From: Nitrospirae bacterium RIFCSPLOWO2_02_FULL_62_14
Lineage (GTDB): Bacteria > Nitrospirota > Nitrospiria > Nitrospirales > Nitrospiraceae
Direction: 5' to 3'
Length of the DNA stretch: 34,230 nt
Assembly: GCA_001805245.1 (NCBI GenBank)
Contig: MHEU01000003.1
Location: forward strand, 23,979-58,208
Shown here: positions 1 through 7,350 of the stretch, one piece after another
Layout of the letters: each line of letters begins with the position of its first letter
How positions within the stretch are numbered: the first letter of the stretch is position 1
The notes under the pieces: model-generated
What the model was told of the DNA's origin: nothing
What the model saw: only the letters and a program-made list of their open reading frames with translations
The model's database searches: none
Translations under genes and position numbers: made by a program

Positions 1-1
1 C

Positions 2-1279
2 GTCCAGCCGCTGAACCGGCCCGTGTTCGGAGGCACCGCCTTCAACCTGAACTCGATCGAAAAGTTCGACCAGCGAAATTCTTCCCTGACCCTGGACGTC
101 ACCCAAAATCTTTTGACCGGCGGCAACTACGACCTGAACTACAGCCCGCAGCGGACCAACGTGAACCAGAACGTGGCCACCGGATTCCTCTTCAACCCCG
201 CCTATACCGGCGGGCTGGCCTTCACCTTTACCCAGCCGCTCTTGCGCAACTTCGGCGTCGACGTCAACCGCACGTTCATCCAGGTGGCCCAGAACAATGC
301 CAAGGTGGAAGAGCAGGTCTTCACGGACCGGGTCCTGACGGTCATCGCGACTGTCGAGCAGAGCTTTTGGGAACTGGTCTTCGTGAACGAAAACCTGAAG
401 GTCGCCGAGTCGGCGCTCAAAGCGGCGCAGGAACTGCTGGCCAGCAACCGCGCCAAGGCCAAGGCCGGCGTCATGTCCATCGTGGACGTGCTGCAGGCCG
501 AGGCGGCCGTCGCCTCGCGCGTGGAACAGGTGCTGGTGGCTGAAAAAGCGATCCGCGATCAAGAAGACCAGTTTCGCCGGTTGTTGAACCCGGCCGAGGA
601 AGAACTCCGGCAGGATGTCCGTCTCACGCCGCTGGACAAACCGAGCCAGACGCTCGAAGCGATCAGTCCCGAAGAGACGGTCGACGTGGCGCTCGAGCTG
701 AGGCCCGAAATCCTGCAGGCCAGGAAAAACCTCGAATCCGCCAGCGTCAACGTCAAATTTGCCAAGAACCAGCTGCTTCCGAACCTGTCGTTCCAGGGCA
801 CCTCCGGCATGTCGGGCCTGGGCAATGACGCGGGGGACATGGCCAACAAAAACTTCAGCGGAGAATACTACAACTACGGGGCGGGTCTCGTATTCAGCTA
901 TCAACTCGGCAACCGCTCCGCCATCAGCCAGTACAACAAGCGCCAACTTGAAGGCATGAACGCCAAGGCCTCGCTGGCCAGCGTGCGGCAGCAGGTGATC
1001 GTCAGCGTGCGCGAGGCGGTGCGACGCGTCCAGACCGATTTCAAGCGGATCGAGACGACGCGGTCCGCGCGCATCATGGCCGAAAAGCAGTTGCAGGCCG
1101 AGCGTGAACGGCTGAACGTGGGGTTGACCACGACCCGCTTCGTGCTCGACTTCCAGCGCGACCTCGCCACCGCGCAGGGCAACGAGTTGCGCGCGATCGT
1201 GGACTACAACAAGTCGCTGTCCAATTTGTCTCGAAACAAGGCGACCACCCTCGAACGGTACAGCATTCAATTGCAGTAG
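2..1279 (+). CDS. TolC-family outer membrane efflux protein, 5' truncated by the window edge
   Basis: The reading frame is open to the first base, so the N-terminus and signal peptide lie outside; at least 425 residues remain. It is an outer-membrane channel protein of the TolC/OEP type, which forms a trimeric barrel and periplasmic alpha-tunnel for tripartite efflux or type I secretion. The sequence shows the expected pattern: beta-strand-rich stretches with TQPLLRNFG, then long Ala/Glu/Gln/Arg-rich helices (VIATVEQSFWELVFVNENL, AKAGVMSIVDVLQAEAAVAS) repeated as two halves. The second half ends with the family-typical FVLDFQRDLATAQGNEL and a short C-terminal helix. No inner-membrane pump or adaptor gene is seen downstream; any partners would be upstream of the window. 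Family assignment is firm, substrate unknown. Confidence 0.9.
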   Translation, partial: VQPLNRPVFGGTAFNLNSIEKFDQRNSSLTLDVTQNLLTGGNYDLNYSPQRTNVNQNVATGFLFNPAYTGGLAFTFTQPLLRNFGVDVNRTFIQVAQNNAKVEEQVFTDRVLTVIATVEQSFWELVFVNENLKVAESALKAAQELLASNRAKAKAGVMSIVDVLQAEAAVASRVEQVLVAEKAIRDQEDQFRRLLNPAEEELRQDVRLTPLDKPSQTLEAISPEETVDVALELRPEILQARKNLESASVNVKFAKNQLLPNLSFQGTSGMSGLGNDAGDMANKNFSGEYYNYGAGLVFSYQLGNRSAISQYNKRQLEGMNAKASLASVRQQVIVSVREAVRRVQTDFKRIETTRSARIMAEKQLQAERERLNVGLTTTRFVLDFQRDLATAQGNELRAIVDYNKSLSNLSRNKATTLERYSIQLQ

Positions 1280-1284
1280 CGACT

Positions 1285-1971
1285 TTGCATCCGGTCTCTC
1301 CTGAGCGGCTGGCGTGGTTGGCATGGCTGCCGATCCTGGCCACCGCCCTTTTCTACGCCCTCCCTTCCGATCTCCAGAGTGACCGGGCTATCCAGTTTCT
1401 CCCGCAAGCTGTCGCCTATGCGGCGCTGGCCCTCTGGGTCCAGCATAATGCCGGCATCACAGCCCGTCTCGGACTCCGGACTCCACAGATCGGCCAGGGC
1501 CTCCGCTGGGGAATCGTCGCCGGCCTGATCCTGGGCACGGCAAACGCCGGCGTCATTCTCCAGCTTGTTCCCCGGCTCGGCTACGACATCGCCTTCCTGC
1601 GCGAGACGCCCCACGCGCAGGTTCCTCCTGCCATCATGCTGCCCTGGCTTATCGTCGCGATCGCCATGTTCGTGGAGGTGAACTTCCGGGGGTTCCTCCT
1701 AGGCCGCCTCCTTGCGTTGACGGAACGGATGGTCCCCGTTCTTCCCATGCCGCTTGTCTCCTGCCTGGCCGTTGGAACCACGGCCCTGACCTTTTCCTTC
1801 GATCCCTTCATGGTGGTAACCTTCCGGCACCTGCACTGGATCGCCCTGTGGGACGGGCTGGTGTGGGGTCTGCTCTGGGTGCGGCTGCGGAACCTCTACG
1901 TTCCCATCGTCGCCCATACAGTCGAAGTCATGATCATGTACTCAGTTATAAAGATGGTCCTCAGTGCGTAA
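1285..1971 (+). CDS. CPBP-like (Abi family) polytopic membrane protein with degenerate active-site motifs
   Basis: A 228-residue hydrophobic protein with about six predicted membrane segments. It starts at TTG five bases after the TolC stop, so it is probably co-transcribed; no clear ribosome binding site is visible and a later start is possible. The layout resembles CPBP intramembrane glutamic proteases (prenyl-endopeptidase/bacteriocin-processing family). FVEVNFRGFL stands where an EExxxR motif is expected, FRHLHW resembles the FxxxH motif, and a late VAHTVE replaces HxxxN/B. The first Glu of EExxxR is Val and the last motif lacks Asn, so catalytic activity is doubtful. It could be a non-catalytic relative or an unrelated membrane protein. 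Confidence 0.6.
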   Translation: MHPVSPERLAWLAWLPILATALFYALPSDLQSDRAIQFLPQAVAYAALALWVQHNAGITARLGLRTPQIGQGLRWGIVAGLILGTANAGVILQLVPRLGYDIAFLRETPHAQVPPAIMLPWLIVAIAMFVEVNFRGFLLGRLLALTERMVPVLPMPLVSCLAVGTTALTFSFDPFMVVTFRHLHWIALWDGLVWGLLWVRLRNLYVPIVAHTVEVMIMYSVIKMVLSA

Positions 1972-2044
1972 CCTGAATCATTTGATGAGGAGGCGAAGGA
2001 GACGCGGCCAGATGCCAGGCCGCAGGCTTGAACAAAACCGGAGG

Positions 2045-2100
2045 CGTATTTTCTGAAATACGTTGAGGATTTTTTCGAGCCGAGAACGCCGCAGATGGCT
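2045..2100. repeat. Palindromic intergenic repeat, relic-like
   Basis: This lies in the 152-bp gap before the MBL-fold gene. It contains a 7-bp perfect stem, CGTATTT (2045-2051) with AAATACG (2056-2062) around a 4-nt loop. From 2059 on, the word order (tacgttgagg, then cgagaacgc) resembles 28678-28719 of the larger element between the cytochrome genes. The similarity is partial, so this may be a decayed member of the same family. Confidence 0.4.
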
Positions 2101-2123
2101 GCGTATCGTTCGCCGTAACCTAC

Positions 2124-3149
2124 ATGAATCCTTCGTTTTCAACCTATCTCGTGAATGAGCCCTTCGACGATCCGGGCCTCTATGTCGAAATCCGCTGGGC
2201 GCGCCGCGCGCTCCTGTTCGATCTGGGCGACAACACCGCGCTGAGTCCGACCCGGCTCCTGCGCGCAACCGAGATTTTCGTCTCCCACATGCACATGGAC
2301 CATTTCATCGGCTTCGACCGCGTGCTCCGGACCGCCCTGGGACGCGGCAAAACGCTCACGCTGCACGGCCCGCCGGGCCTGATCGACAATGTCGCGGGCA
2401 AACTGCGCGGCTATACGTGGAACCTGGTGGACGGCTATCCCCTGACCATCGAGGTGCGCGAGTTCCACGAGCGCGAGATGCGGCCGGCCCGTTTCCAGGC
2501 GACCGACGGCTTCCAGCCGCACGAATTGCCCGCCCGGCCCCTGGCGCTCGCGCCGCCCTCCGGCCTGTTCCCCGTGCTCGACGATCCGATGTTCACCGTG
2601 CAGGCGGTCGCCCTGAACCACCGCGTGCCCTCCTTCGGCTATGCGCTTCAGGAGCATTTTCACGTCAACTTCAACAAGGAGAAACTGCATGCGGCAGGCC
2701 TGCCGGTCGGCTCCTGGCTCAAGGATGTGAAGCAGCACCTCTGGGAAGGGAAGCCGGATGACTTCAAGTTCACTGCCACGCTCTATTTCGAGCACCACCG
2801 TCAGGAATTGGAATTCGTGCTCGGCGAGGTCAGGGAGCGTTTCGTCACCATCACGCGGGGACAGAAAATCGCCTACGTGGTGGACGTCCGCTACGATGCT
2901 GAGAACGAAGCGAAGATCGTCGAGCTCGCGCAAGGTGCCGACGTGTTCTACTGCGAAGCGCCGTACATGGACCGCGATGCGGGCAAGGCGCAGGAGCGCT
3001 ATCACCTGACCGCGCGACAGGCCGGCCTCCTGGCGAAGAAAGCCGGCGTGCGGGCGCTGGTGGTCTTCCACTTCTCGCCGCGGTATACCGGATTGGGCGA
3101 AGAGATCAGAAAAGAAGCGCGCGAAGCATTCGAGAACACGATCGTCTAA
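2124..3149 (+). CDS. Metallo-beta-lactamase-fold hydrolase, RNase Z-like
   Basis: A 341-residue cytoplasmic protein of the MBL fold. The metal-binding signature is SHMHMDHFIGFDR (HxHxDH) near residue 55, followed by a conserved His in ALNHRVPSFGYAL, an Asp in VVDVRYD and a late FHFSPRY that supplies the last His. The SFGY and FSPRY elements are closer to RNase Z/ElaC-type phosphodiesterases than to glyoxalases or lactamases. Family members process tRNA 3' ends or hydrolyse other phosphodiesters; which applies here cannot be told from sequence. It begins at ATG 2124 and runs 10 bp short of the next gene, so the two are probably co-expressed. Confident of the fold and the probable dinuclear zinc site, not of the substrate. 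Confidence 0.85.
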   Translation: MNPSFSTYLVNEPFDDPGLYVEIRWARRALLFDLGDNTALSPTRLLRATEIFVSHMHMDHFIGFDRVLRTALGRGKTLTLHGPPGLIDNVAGKLRGYTWNLVDGYPLTIEVREFHEREMRPARFQATDGFQPHELPARPLALAPPSGLFPVLDDPMFTVQAVALNHRVPSFGYALQEHFHVNFNKEKLHAAGLPVGSWLKDVKQHLWEGKPDDFKFTATLYFEHHRQELEFVLGEVRERFVTITRGQKIAYVVDVRYDAENEAKIVELAQGADVFYCEAPYMDRDAGKAQERYHLTARQAGLLAKKAGVRALVVFHFSPRYTGLGEEIRKEAREAFENTIV

Positions 3150-3158
3150 GGAGGAGCC

Positions 3159-3497
3159 ATGCCGGAATTGATGAAGTACGGACTCTATTTCCTGATCGGC
3201 GGGGTGGTCGTCAGTCTTTCAACCTATCTGGGCACGAAAGGCGAAGGGTTTCTGGCCGCATTGGCGAGTACGTTTCCGGCCATCACAGGCGTCACGTTCG
3301 TCCTGATCTATCTGAACGGCGGCTATGACGCCACATTGATTTACGCCAAGAATCTCCTCTGGTTCGTCCCGCCCTGGCTGGCCTATGTGGGATTTATGAT
3401 CGTCGCGCTGAATCATCTGGGATTCTGGGTCACGATGGCCGGCTCGCTGGCGGTCTACATGGGCTGCGTGGGCCTGCTTCGTCTGGCACTGCGCTAG
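3159..3497 (+). CDS. GlpM/DUF3147-like small integral membrane protein
   Basis: A 112-residue protein with about four membrane helices, starting MPELMKYGLYFLIGGVVVS. A strong AAGGAGG ribosome binding site lies 6-7 bases before the ATG. The helical pattern and the GG-VVSLSTYLGTKGEG-LAA loop resemble the GlpM/DUF3147 family, membrane proteins of poorly known function. The last 45 codons (from 3364) are repeated at 4214-4347 beyond the DUF4258/zinc-finger module, with seven base differences and one amino-acid change (Asn to Thr). So this gene's 3' end is either resident or was rebuilt by an insertion. The gene itself appears intact. Confidence 0.75.
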   Translation: MPELMKYGLYFLIGGVVVSLSTYLGTKGEGFLAALASTFPAITGVTFVLIYLNGGYDATLIYAKNLLWFVPPWLAYVGFMIVALNHLGFWVTMAGSLAVYMGCVGLLRLALR

Positions 3498-3499
3498 GC
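3364..3499 (+). repeat. Left copy of a 136-bp direct repeat (3' end of the GlpM-like gene)
   Basis: Positions 3364-3499 match 4214-4349 at a constant offset of 850 bp. Mismatches fall at 3389, 3392, 3395, 3407, 3412, 3413 and 3416, and the last 83 bp are identical. Five mismatches are third-position synonymous changes; two lie in one codon (AAT to ACC). Confidence 0.97.
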
Positions 3500-3536
3500 T
3501 GGGATAGCCCTAAAGATCAATAATTCTCAACTTGAA

Positions 3537-3565
3537 TTGGCTTTCTAAGAGGGGGCTGCTAAAAT
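3537..3565 (+). promoter_or_regulatory. Putative sigma70-type promoter of the DUF4258/zinc-finger module
   Basis: TTGGCT (3537-3542), a 17-bp spacer and TAAAAT (3560-3565), with TGC just before the -10. The region between the repeats is AT-richer than its surroundings. No good ribosome binding site precedes ATG 3613; a GGAGG lies about 24 nt upstream, too far to be typical. Confidence 0.5.
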
Positions 3566-3612
3566 AACGCCAGTTTGACATACGGAGGCCGAAGGGTTCC
3601 CGACCCGACCGA

Positions 3613-3936
3613 ATGAACATCGACGAGATACGCCGGAGTATTCAGCAAGGCTCATACACGATTTCATTCACTCATACTGAGAAGCTCCGACGACGAAAGA
3701 TCGAGCTGGCAGTGATCGAGGAGGCTGTTTCCAATGGTCAGATCATTGAGTCATACCCGGATGATCCAAGAGGACCGTCTTGTCTCATCCTCGGCTTTAC
3801 CAACACAAAGCGTCCTATTCACGTCGTCTGCGGGCATCTGGGGCGCGATCACATCTTGATCATCACGGCCTACGAGCCCGATCGCGAGGAATGGGAATCC
3901 GACTGGAAGACAAGAAAAGGGAAGAAGCAACCATGA
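3613..3936 (+). CDS. DUF4258 protein, putative toxin of a type II toxin-antitoxin pair
   Basis: A 107-residue basic protein. It has the DUF4258 layout: an N-terminal helix, a FTHTEKLRRRKIEL segment with a conserved His, a SCLILGF strand, then PIHVVCGHLGRDHILIITAYEP containing the family's His-Val-Val and Ile-Thr-Ala-Tyr core. DUF4258 proteins are small and often sit beside YgiT-type zinc-finger genes; they are predicted RelE/MqsR-like toxins, but the biochemistry is largely inferred. Here the stop overlaps the next ATG by 4 bp (ATGA at 3933-3936), which implies translational coupling with the zinc-finger partner. The module sits between duplicated gene ends, consistent with recent transfer. 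Confidence 0.75.
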   Translation: MNIDEIRRSIQQGSYTISFTHTEKLRRRKIELAVIEEAVSNGQIIESYPDDPRGPSCLILGFTNTKRPIHVVCGHLGRDHILIITAYEPDREEWESDWKTRKGKKQP

Positions 3937-4169
3937 TCACATCCTGCTATTTCTGCAAGGGAAAGGTCGTTGACCAGGTGACCAGCGTGGATTTTTGGTG
4001 GGGCGACGACTTGAAGATCATCGAAAACGTGCCGTCAGGAATCTGCCAGCAATGCGGCGAGAAATACTTCTCTCCCGACGTATACAAGGAAATGGAACGG
4101 CTGGCGAAGGGGCGCGGCCCTGCCGTTTCCCATCTCTCCGTGGATGTCCTGCGTTACTCACCCGTCTAA
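3933..4169 (+). CDS. YgiT-type (MqsA-like) zinc-finger protein, putative antitoxin
   Basis: A 78-residue protein. The start is ATG 3933, which overlaps the upstream stop; an in-frame upstream extension would run through the DUF4258 gene and is rejected. It has two Cys pairs, CYFC near residue 5 and CQQC near residue 37, spaced as in the zinc-binding N-terminal domain of MqsA/YgiT. Between them is [18 protein letters not shown], and after them [16 protein letters not shown]. The C-terminal helix-turn-helix of full MqsA is absent, so it probably neutralises its partner without a separate DNA-binding domain. The end ([12 protein letters not shown]) runs into the sequence before the duplicated GlpM fragment. 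Confidence 0.75.
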   Translation: MITSCYFCKGKVVDQVTSVDFWWGDDLKIIENVPSGICQQCGEKYFSPDVYKEMERLAKGRGPAVSHLSVDVLRYSPV

Positions 4170-4213
4170 TCTGCTTCTGTACAGATCGCGTCTTCGGACC
4201 AGTCGCATTCTCA

Positions 4214-4347
4214 TCGTCCCGCCCTGGCTGGCCTATGTCGGCTTCATGATCGTCGCCCTGACCCACCTGGGATTCTGGGTCACGATGGCCGGCTCGCTGG
4301 CGGTCTACATGGGCTGCGTGGGCCTGCTTCGTCTGGCACTGCGCTAG
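4214..4347 (+). pseudogene. 3' fragment of a GlpM-like gene
   Basis: About 44 codons, from ...[15 protein letters not shown] to the stop, match the C-terminus of the GlpM-like protein at 3159-3497 apart from Thr for Asn. It has no start codon of its own; the open frame runs back to 4144 through the end of the zinc-finger gene without a recognisable domain. The mostly synonymous differences suggest this piece diverged while under selection as part of a working gene, and was then cut off from its 5' part. Confidence 0.85.
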
Positions 4348-4349
4348 GC
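4214..4349 (+). repeat. Right copy of the 136-bp direct repeat
   Basis: This is the partner of 3364-3499: 129 of 136 positions are identical, and both copies end two bases after the stop codon. The spacer between the two copies is 714 bp and holds the whole DUF4258/zinc-finger module. Confidence 0.97.
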
Positions 4350-4386
4350 ACCCTCCGGCATTCTCGCGACCGCCTGCCCAATCCGG

Positions 4387-4415
4387 TTGCGCCTGCATCA
4401 CCGGCTTGCTACGAT
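4387..4415 (+). promoter_or_regulatory. Putative promoter of uvrA
   Basis: TTGCGC (4387-4392), a 17-bp spacer and TACGAT (4410-4415) preceded by TGC (extended -10). The inferred transcript start near 4422 leaves a short leader before the GTG start codons. Confidence 0.5.
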
Positions 4416-4438
4416 GACAGACTTCCCTGTCTCGCGAG

Positions 4439-7267
4439 GTGCATCGCGTGCCCAACAATAGCAAGCCATCCCGTGAATCCGGCGACCTGATTGTCGAGGG
4501 CGCGCGGCAGAACAACCTCAAGAACATCTCCCTCCGCATCCCCCACAACAAAGTCACCGCCATCACCGGCGTGTCCGGTTCCGGCAAGTCGTCGCTGGCC
4601 TTCGACACGCTGTTTGCCGAGGGGCAGTGGCGCTATGTGGAATCGCTCTCGACCTACGCCCGCATGTTCCTCGAAAAGGTGGACCGCCCCGACGTGGACC
4701 GGCTGGTCAATGTGCGACCGGCAATCGCCATTGAACAGAAGAACCCGGTGCGCACGGCCCGCTCGACGGTCGGCACGGCCACAGAAATAGCCGACCTGCT
4801 GCGCCTGCTCTTTGCCAAGATCGGCAAACCGGTCTGTCCCGATTGCCGGCAGGAGGCGCGCGGCTACCATCCCGGGTCGGTCGCCGATGACCTGCTCGCC
4901 CGCTTTTCCGACGGGCGCGCGATGATCCTGTTTCCGGTGAAGGACCCCGGCCCCGGCCACGATCGCGCCATGGTCGACTCCCTGCTGACGCGCGGATTCG
5001 TGCGGTTGAAATGCGGCGACGACACGGTGGACCTGCACCCAAGCATGGCCCTGCCGAGAACGGCCGGTACGGACCTCCACGTCGTGTTGGACCGTCTGGT
5101 CATCCGTCCCGATAACCGCAACCGGATCATCGAAGCCATCGAGACCGCGTTTCGCGAAGGCGACGGCCTCTGCCGCGTGGAAGTCATCGGCCAGGGCCTC
5201 CACACCTACAGCACAAAGTTCCGCTGCCAGTCCTGCGGCAGAACCTTCGAACCGCTCCGGCCGATCCTGTTTTCCTTCAACCACCCGTTGGGCGCCTGCC
5301 CCGAATGCAAGGGCTTCGGAAACATCCTCAAGTACGACGAGGATCTCGTGATTCCCAACTGCAACCTGTCCCTGGCCGACGGCGCCGTCGAGCCCTGGAC
5401 CAAGCCCGGCACGGACTGGTGGCAGAAGCAGATGCTGCTGGCCATGAAACGGAAAGGCGTGGACCTCACCACGCCCTACGCCAAGCTGTCCGGGGAGGAA
5501 CGGGCGCTGATCTGGAAGGGCGATAAAAAATTCGACGGCATCGACGACTTTTTCAAACATCTCGAGCAGAAGCGTTACAAGCTGCACGTGCGGGTGTTCC
5601 TGAGCCGTTACCGCAGCCCTGTCCCCTGCCCGCTGTGCCACGGCAGCCGGCTCAAGCCGGACGCGCTCTTCGTGAAAGTCGCAGACCGCGACATTCATCA
5701 GATTGTCCATCTCACCATCCATGAGGCTGCCGGCTGGATCGAAGGGCTGCCCCTCTCGAAGTTCGAGGCCGAAGTGGCGCATGACATTCGCCGGCAGCTC
5801 CGCATGAAGCTGGGGTTCCTGCTTCGGGTGGGCCTGGGCTACCTCACCCTCGCCCGGCAGACGAAAACGCTCTCCGGAGGGGAGGCGCAGCGGATCACGC
5901 TGGCCAACCAGCTCGGGGCCAGGCTGGTCGGCACCCTCTACGTGCTGGATGAACCGACCATCGGCCTCCACGCACGAGACACCGCCACGCTGGCCGGCAT
6001 CCTGCGCGATCTGGCCGATAGCGGCAACACCGTCGTGGTGGTCGAGCACGACCGGCAGATGATCCAGGCCGCCGATTATGTGATCGAGATGGGACCGCGG
6101 TCCGGCGAACGCGGCGGCGAGGTGGTCTGCGCGGCGCCCTGCAGGCAATTTATCGCCGATCCGCGGTCGCTCACGGGCCGGTACCTTCGGGGCGAGGAGA
6201 CCATCGCCATCCCGCGCACGCGACGCTCCGGCAGCGGCAGGTTCCTCAGCCTGGCCGGAGCGCGCGAGCACAATTTAAAGGACCTCAACGTCCGGTTCCC
6301 CCTCGGCATGCTGATCTGCGTGACCGGGGTGTCGGGCTCGGGGAAAAGCACGCTCGTCGACGACACGCTCTACCGCGCGGCCGCGCGGGCCTTCCGCCTC
6401 AAATCCCTGCCGATGGGACGATTCACCGCCATCAAGGGGCTGGAGTACCTGAAATCGGTGCGGCTGATCGATCAGGAGCCGATCGGCCGGACGCCCCGCT
6501 CCAACCCGATCACCTACCTGAAAGCGTTCGACGACATCCGCGCATTGTTCGCCAACACACAGGGCGCGAGAACCGCCGGGCTGACGCCCGCCCACTTTTC
6601 CTTCAACACGCCGGGCGGCCGGTGCGAACGCTGCGAGGGCAACGGCTACGAAAAGCTGGAGATGTATTTCTTCGAGGACCTCTACGCCACCTGCGAAACC
6701 TGCGGCGGACGGCGGTTCGGCCAGTCCGTGCTGAACGTCCGGTACCGCGACAAAACGATTCACGAGGTGCTCGGCCTCACGGTGAACGAGGCGCTGACGT
6801 TTTTCTCGGGATCCACGAGGCTCGGCGAGAAGCTTCATCTATTAGCCTCGATCGGGCTGGGCTACCTTCGCCTCGGCCAGCCGGCCACCACCCTGTCCGG
6901 CGGCGAGGCGCAGCGCCTCAAAATCGCGGCGGAATTGAACACACGGGGACAGGCACCGGCCTCCGGCCGGAGCCAGTCCCCTGGCGTGCTCTATATCATG
7001 GACGAGCCGACGACGGGATTGCATCTGGACGACATTAAAAAACTGCTGGCCGTGCTCGGCAAACTGGTGGATACGGGCAACACGGTGGTCGTGGTCGAGC
7101 ACAACCTGGACATGATCAAGGCGGCCGACTGGATCATCGATTTGGGGCCGGAAGGCGGCGAACAGGGAGGCCGCCTTGTCGCCGAAGGACGGCCCGAGCA
7201 AGTCGCGCAGGTGGCGGAATCACATACGGGGAGGTTTCTGAAAGCAATGCTGGAAGAAAAGAGCTAA
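4439..7267 (+). CDS. uvrA: Excinuclease ABC subunit UvrA (divergent paralogue type)
   Basis: A 942-residue protein of full UvrA length: the damage-sensing ATPase of nucleotide excision repair, which loads UvrB. It has a Walker A motif GVSGSGKS (residues 44-51) and CPDC/CQSC/CPEC zinc-binding cysteines. The first ABC signature is LSGGEAQR with [10 protein letters not shown]; the second half has GVSGSGKS, a CERC/CETC zinc module, LSGGEAQR and MDEPTTGLH. The [10 protein letters not shown] and [19 protein letters not shown] segments differ from the usual UvrA wording, so a second, canonical UvrA may exist elsewhere. A 37-bp palindrome at 6945-6981 adds residues between the second signature and Walker B. 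GTG 4439 gives the longest frame; GTG 4448 with GAGG at 4435 is an equally good start. Confidence 0.92.
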   Translation: MHRVPNNSKPSRESGDLIVEGARQNNLKNISLRIPHNKVTAITGVSGSGKSSLAFDTLFAEGQWRYVESLSTYARMFLEKVDRPDVDRLVNVRPAIAIEQKNPVRTARSTVGTATEIADLLRLLFAKIGKPVCPDCRQEARGYHPGSVADDLLARFSDGRAMILFPVKDPGPGHDRAMVDSLLTRGFVRLKCGDDTVDLHPSMALPRTAGTDLHVVLDRLVIRPDNRNRIIEAIETAFREGDGLCRVEVIGQGLHTYSTKFRCQSCGRTFEPLRPILFSFNHPLGACPECKGFGNILKYDEDLVIPNCNLSLADGAVEPWTKPGTDWWQKQMLLAMKRKGVDLTTPYAKLSGEERALIWKGDKKFDGIDDFFKHLEQKRYKLHVRVFLSRYRSPVPCPLCHGSRLKPDALFVKVADRDIHQIVHLTIHEAAGWIEGLPLSKFEAEVAHDIRRQLRMKLGFLLRVGLGYLTLARQTKTLSGGEAQRITLANQLGARLVGTLYVLDEPTIGLHARDTATLAGILRDLADSGNTVVVVEHDRQMIQAADYVIEMGPRSGERGGEVVCAAPCRQFIADPRSLTGRYLRGEETIAIPRTRRSGSGRFLSLAGAREHNLKDLNVRFPLGMLICVTGVSGSGKSTLVDDTLYRAAARAFRLKSLPMGRFTAIKGLEYLKSVRLIDQEPIGRTPRSNPITYLKAFDDIRALFANTQGARTAGLTPAHFSFNTPGGRCERCEGNGYEKLEMYFFEDLYATCETCGGRRFGQSVLNVRYRDKTIHEVLGLTVNEALTFFSGSTRLGEKLHLLASIGLGYLRLGQPATTLSGGEAQRLKIAAELNTRGQAPASGRSQSPGVLYIMDEPTTGLHLDDIKKLLAVLGKLVDTGNTVVVVEHNLDMIKAADWIIDLGPEGGEQGGRLVAEGRPEQVAQVAESHTGRFLKAMLEEKS
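6945..6981 (+). repeat. REP-like palindrome embedded in the uvrA coding sequence
   Basis: A 37-nt imperfect palindrome starting ggggacaggcacc and ending gagccagtcccc. Base i pairs with base 38-i at 16 of 18 positions; the two symmetrical exceptions are A-A oppositions, and the loop is essentially the centre base. The ends match the style of REP-type palindromes seen in many environmental genomes. It is in frame and encodes part of a Gly/Ser/Pro-rich stretch (about residues 836-848). Confidence 0.7.
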
Positions 7268-7347
7268 TGGCTTATGGCGTATGGTTTATAGAAAGTGAAA
7301 ATCTCCTGTTTTGCTATTTGCCATAAGCTATCAGCCATAGGCTCTTC
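7267..7347. repeat. Hairpin of heptameric repeats between convergent genes
   Basis: Left arm: atggctt, atggcgt, atggttt (7267-7287). Right arm: gctattt, gccataa, gctatca, gccatag, gctcttc (7313-7347). The arms are approximate reverse complements. The array starts on the last base of the uvrA stop and ends just before the yqgE stop, so it could act as a bidirectional terminator. A T-run typical of intrinsic terminators is not obvious. Confidence 0.7.
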
Positions 7348-7350
7348 GTC

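Noticed and set aside
3780-4169. A longer version of the zinc-finger protein starting inside the DUF4258 gene
   Set aside because: The extra 51 codons are an Arg/His-rich shadow of the DUF4258 gene, and ATG 3933 overlaps the upstream stop as expected for a coupled pair.
4144-4347. A second complete GlpM-like gene
   Set aside because: The frame's first 24 codons are the out-of-frame end of the zinc-finger gene and unrelated sequence; only the duplicated 3' part matches, so it is a fragment.
4409-6271. A 620-codon antisense frame opposite uvrA
   Set aside because: Its composition (His/Asp/Gly/Ala/Val-rich, no domain) is that of a high-GC shadow frame, and uvrA on the other strand is unambiguous.
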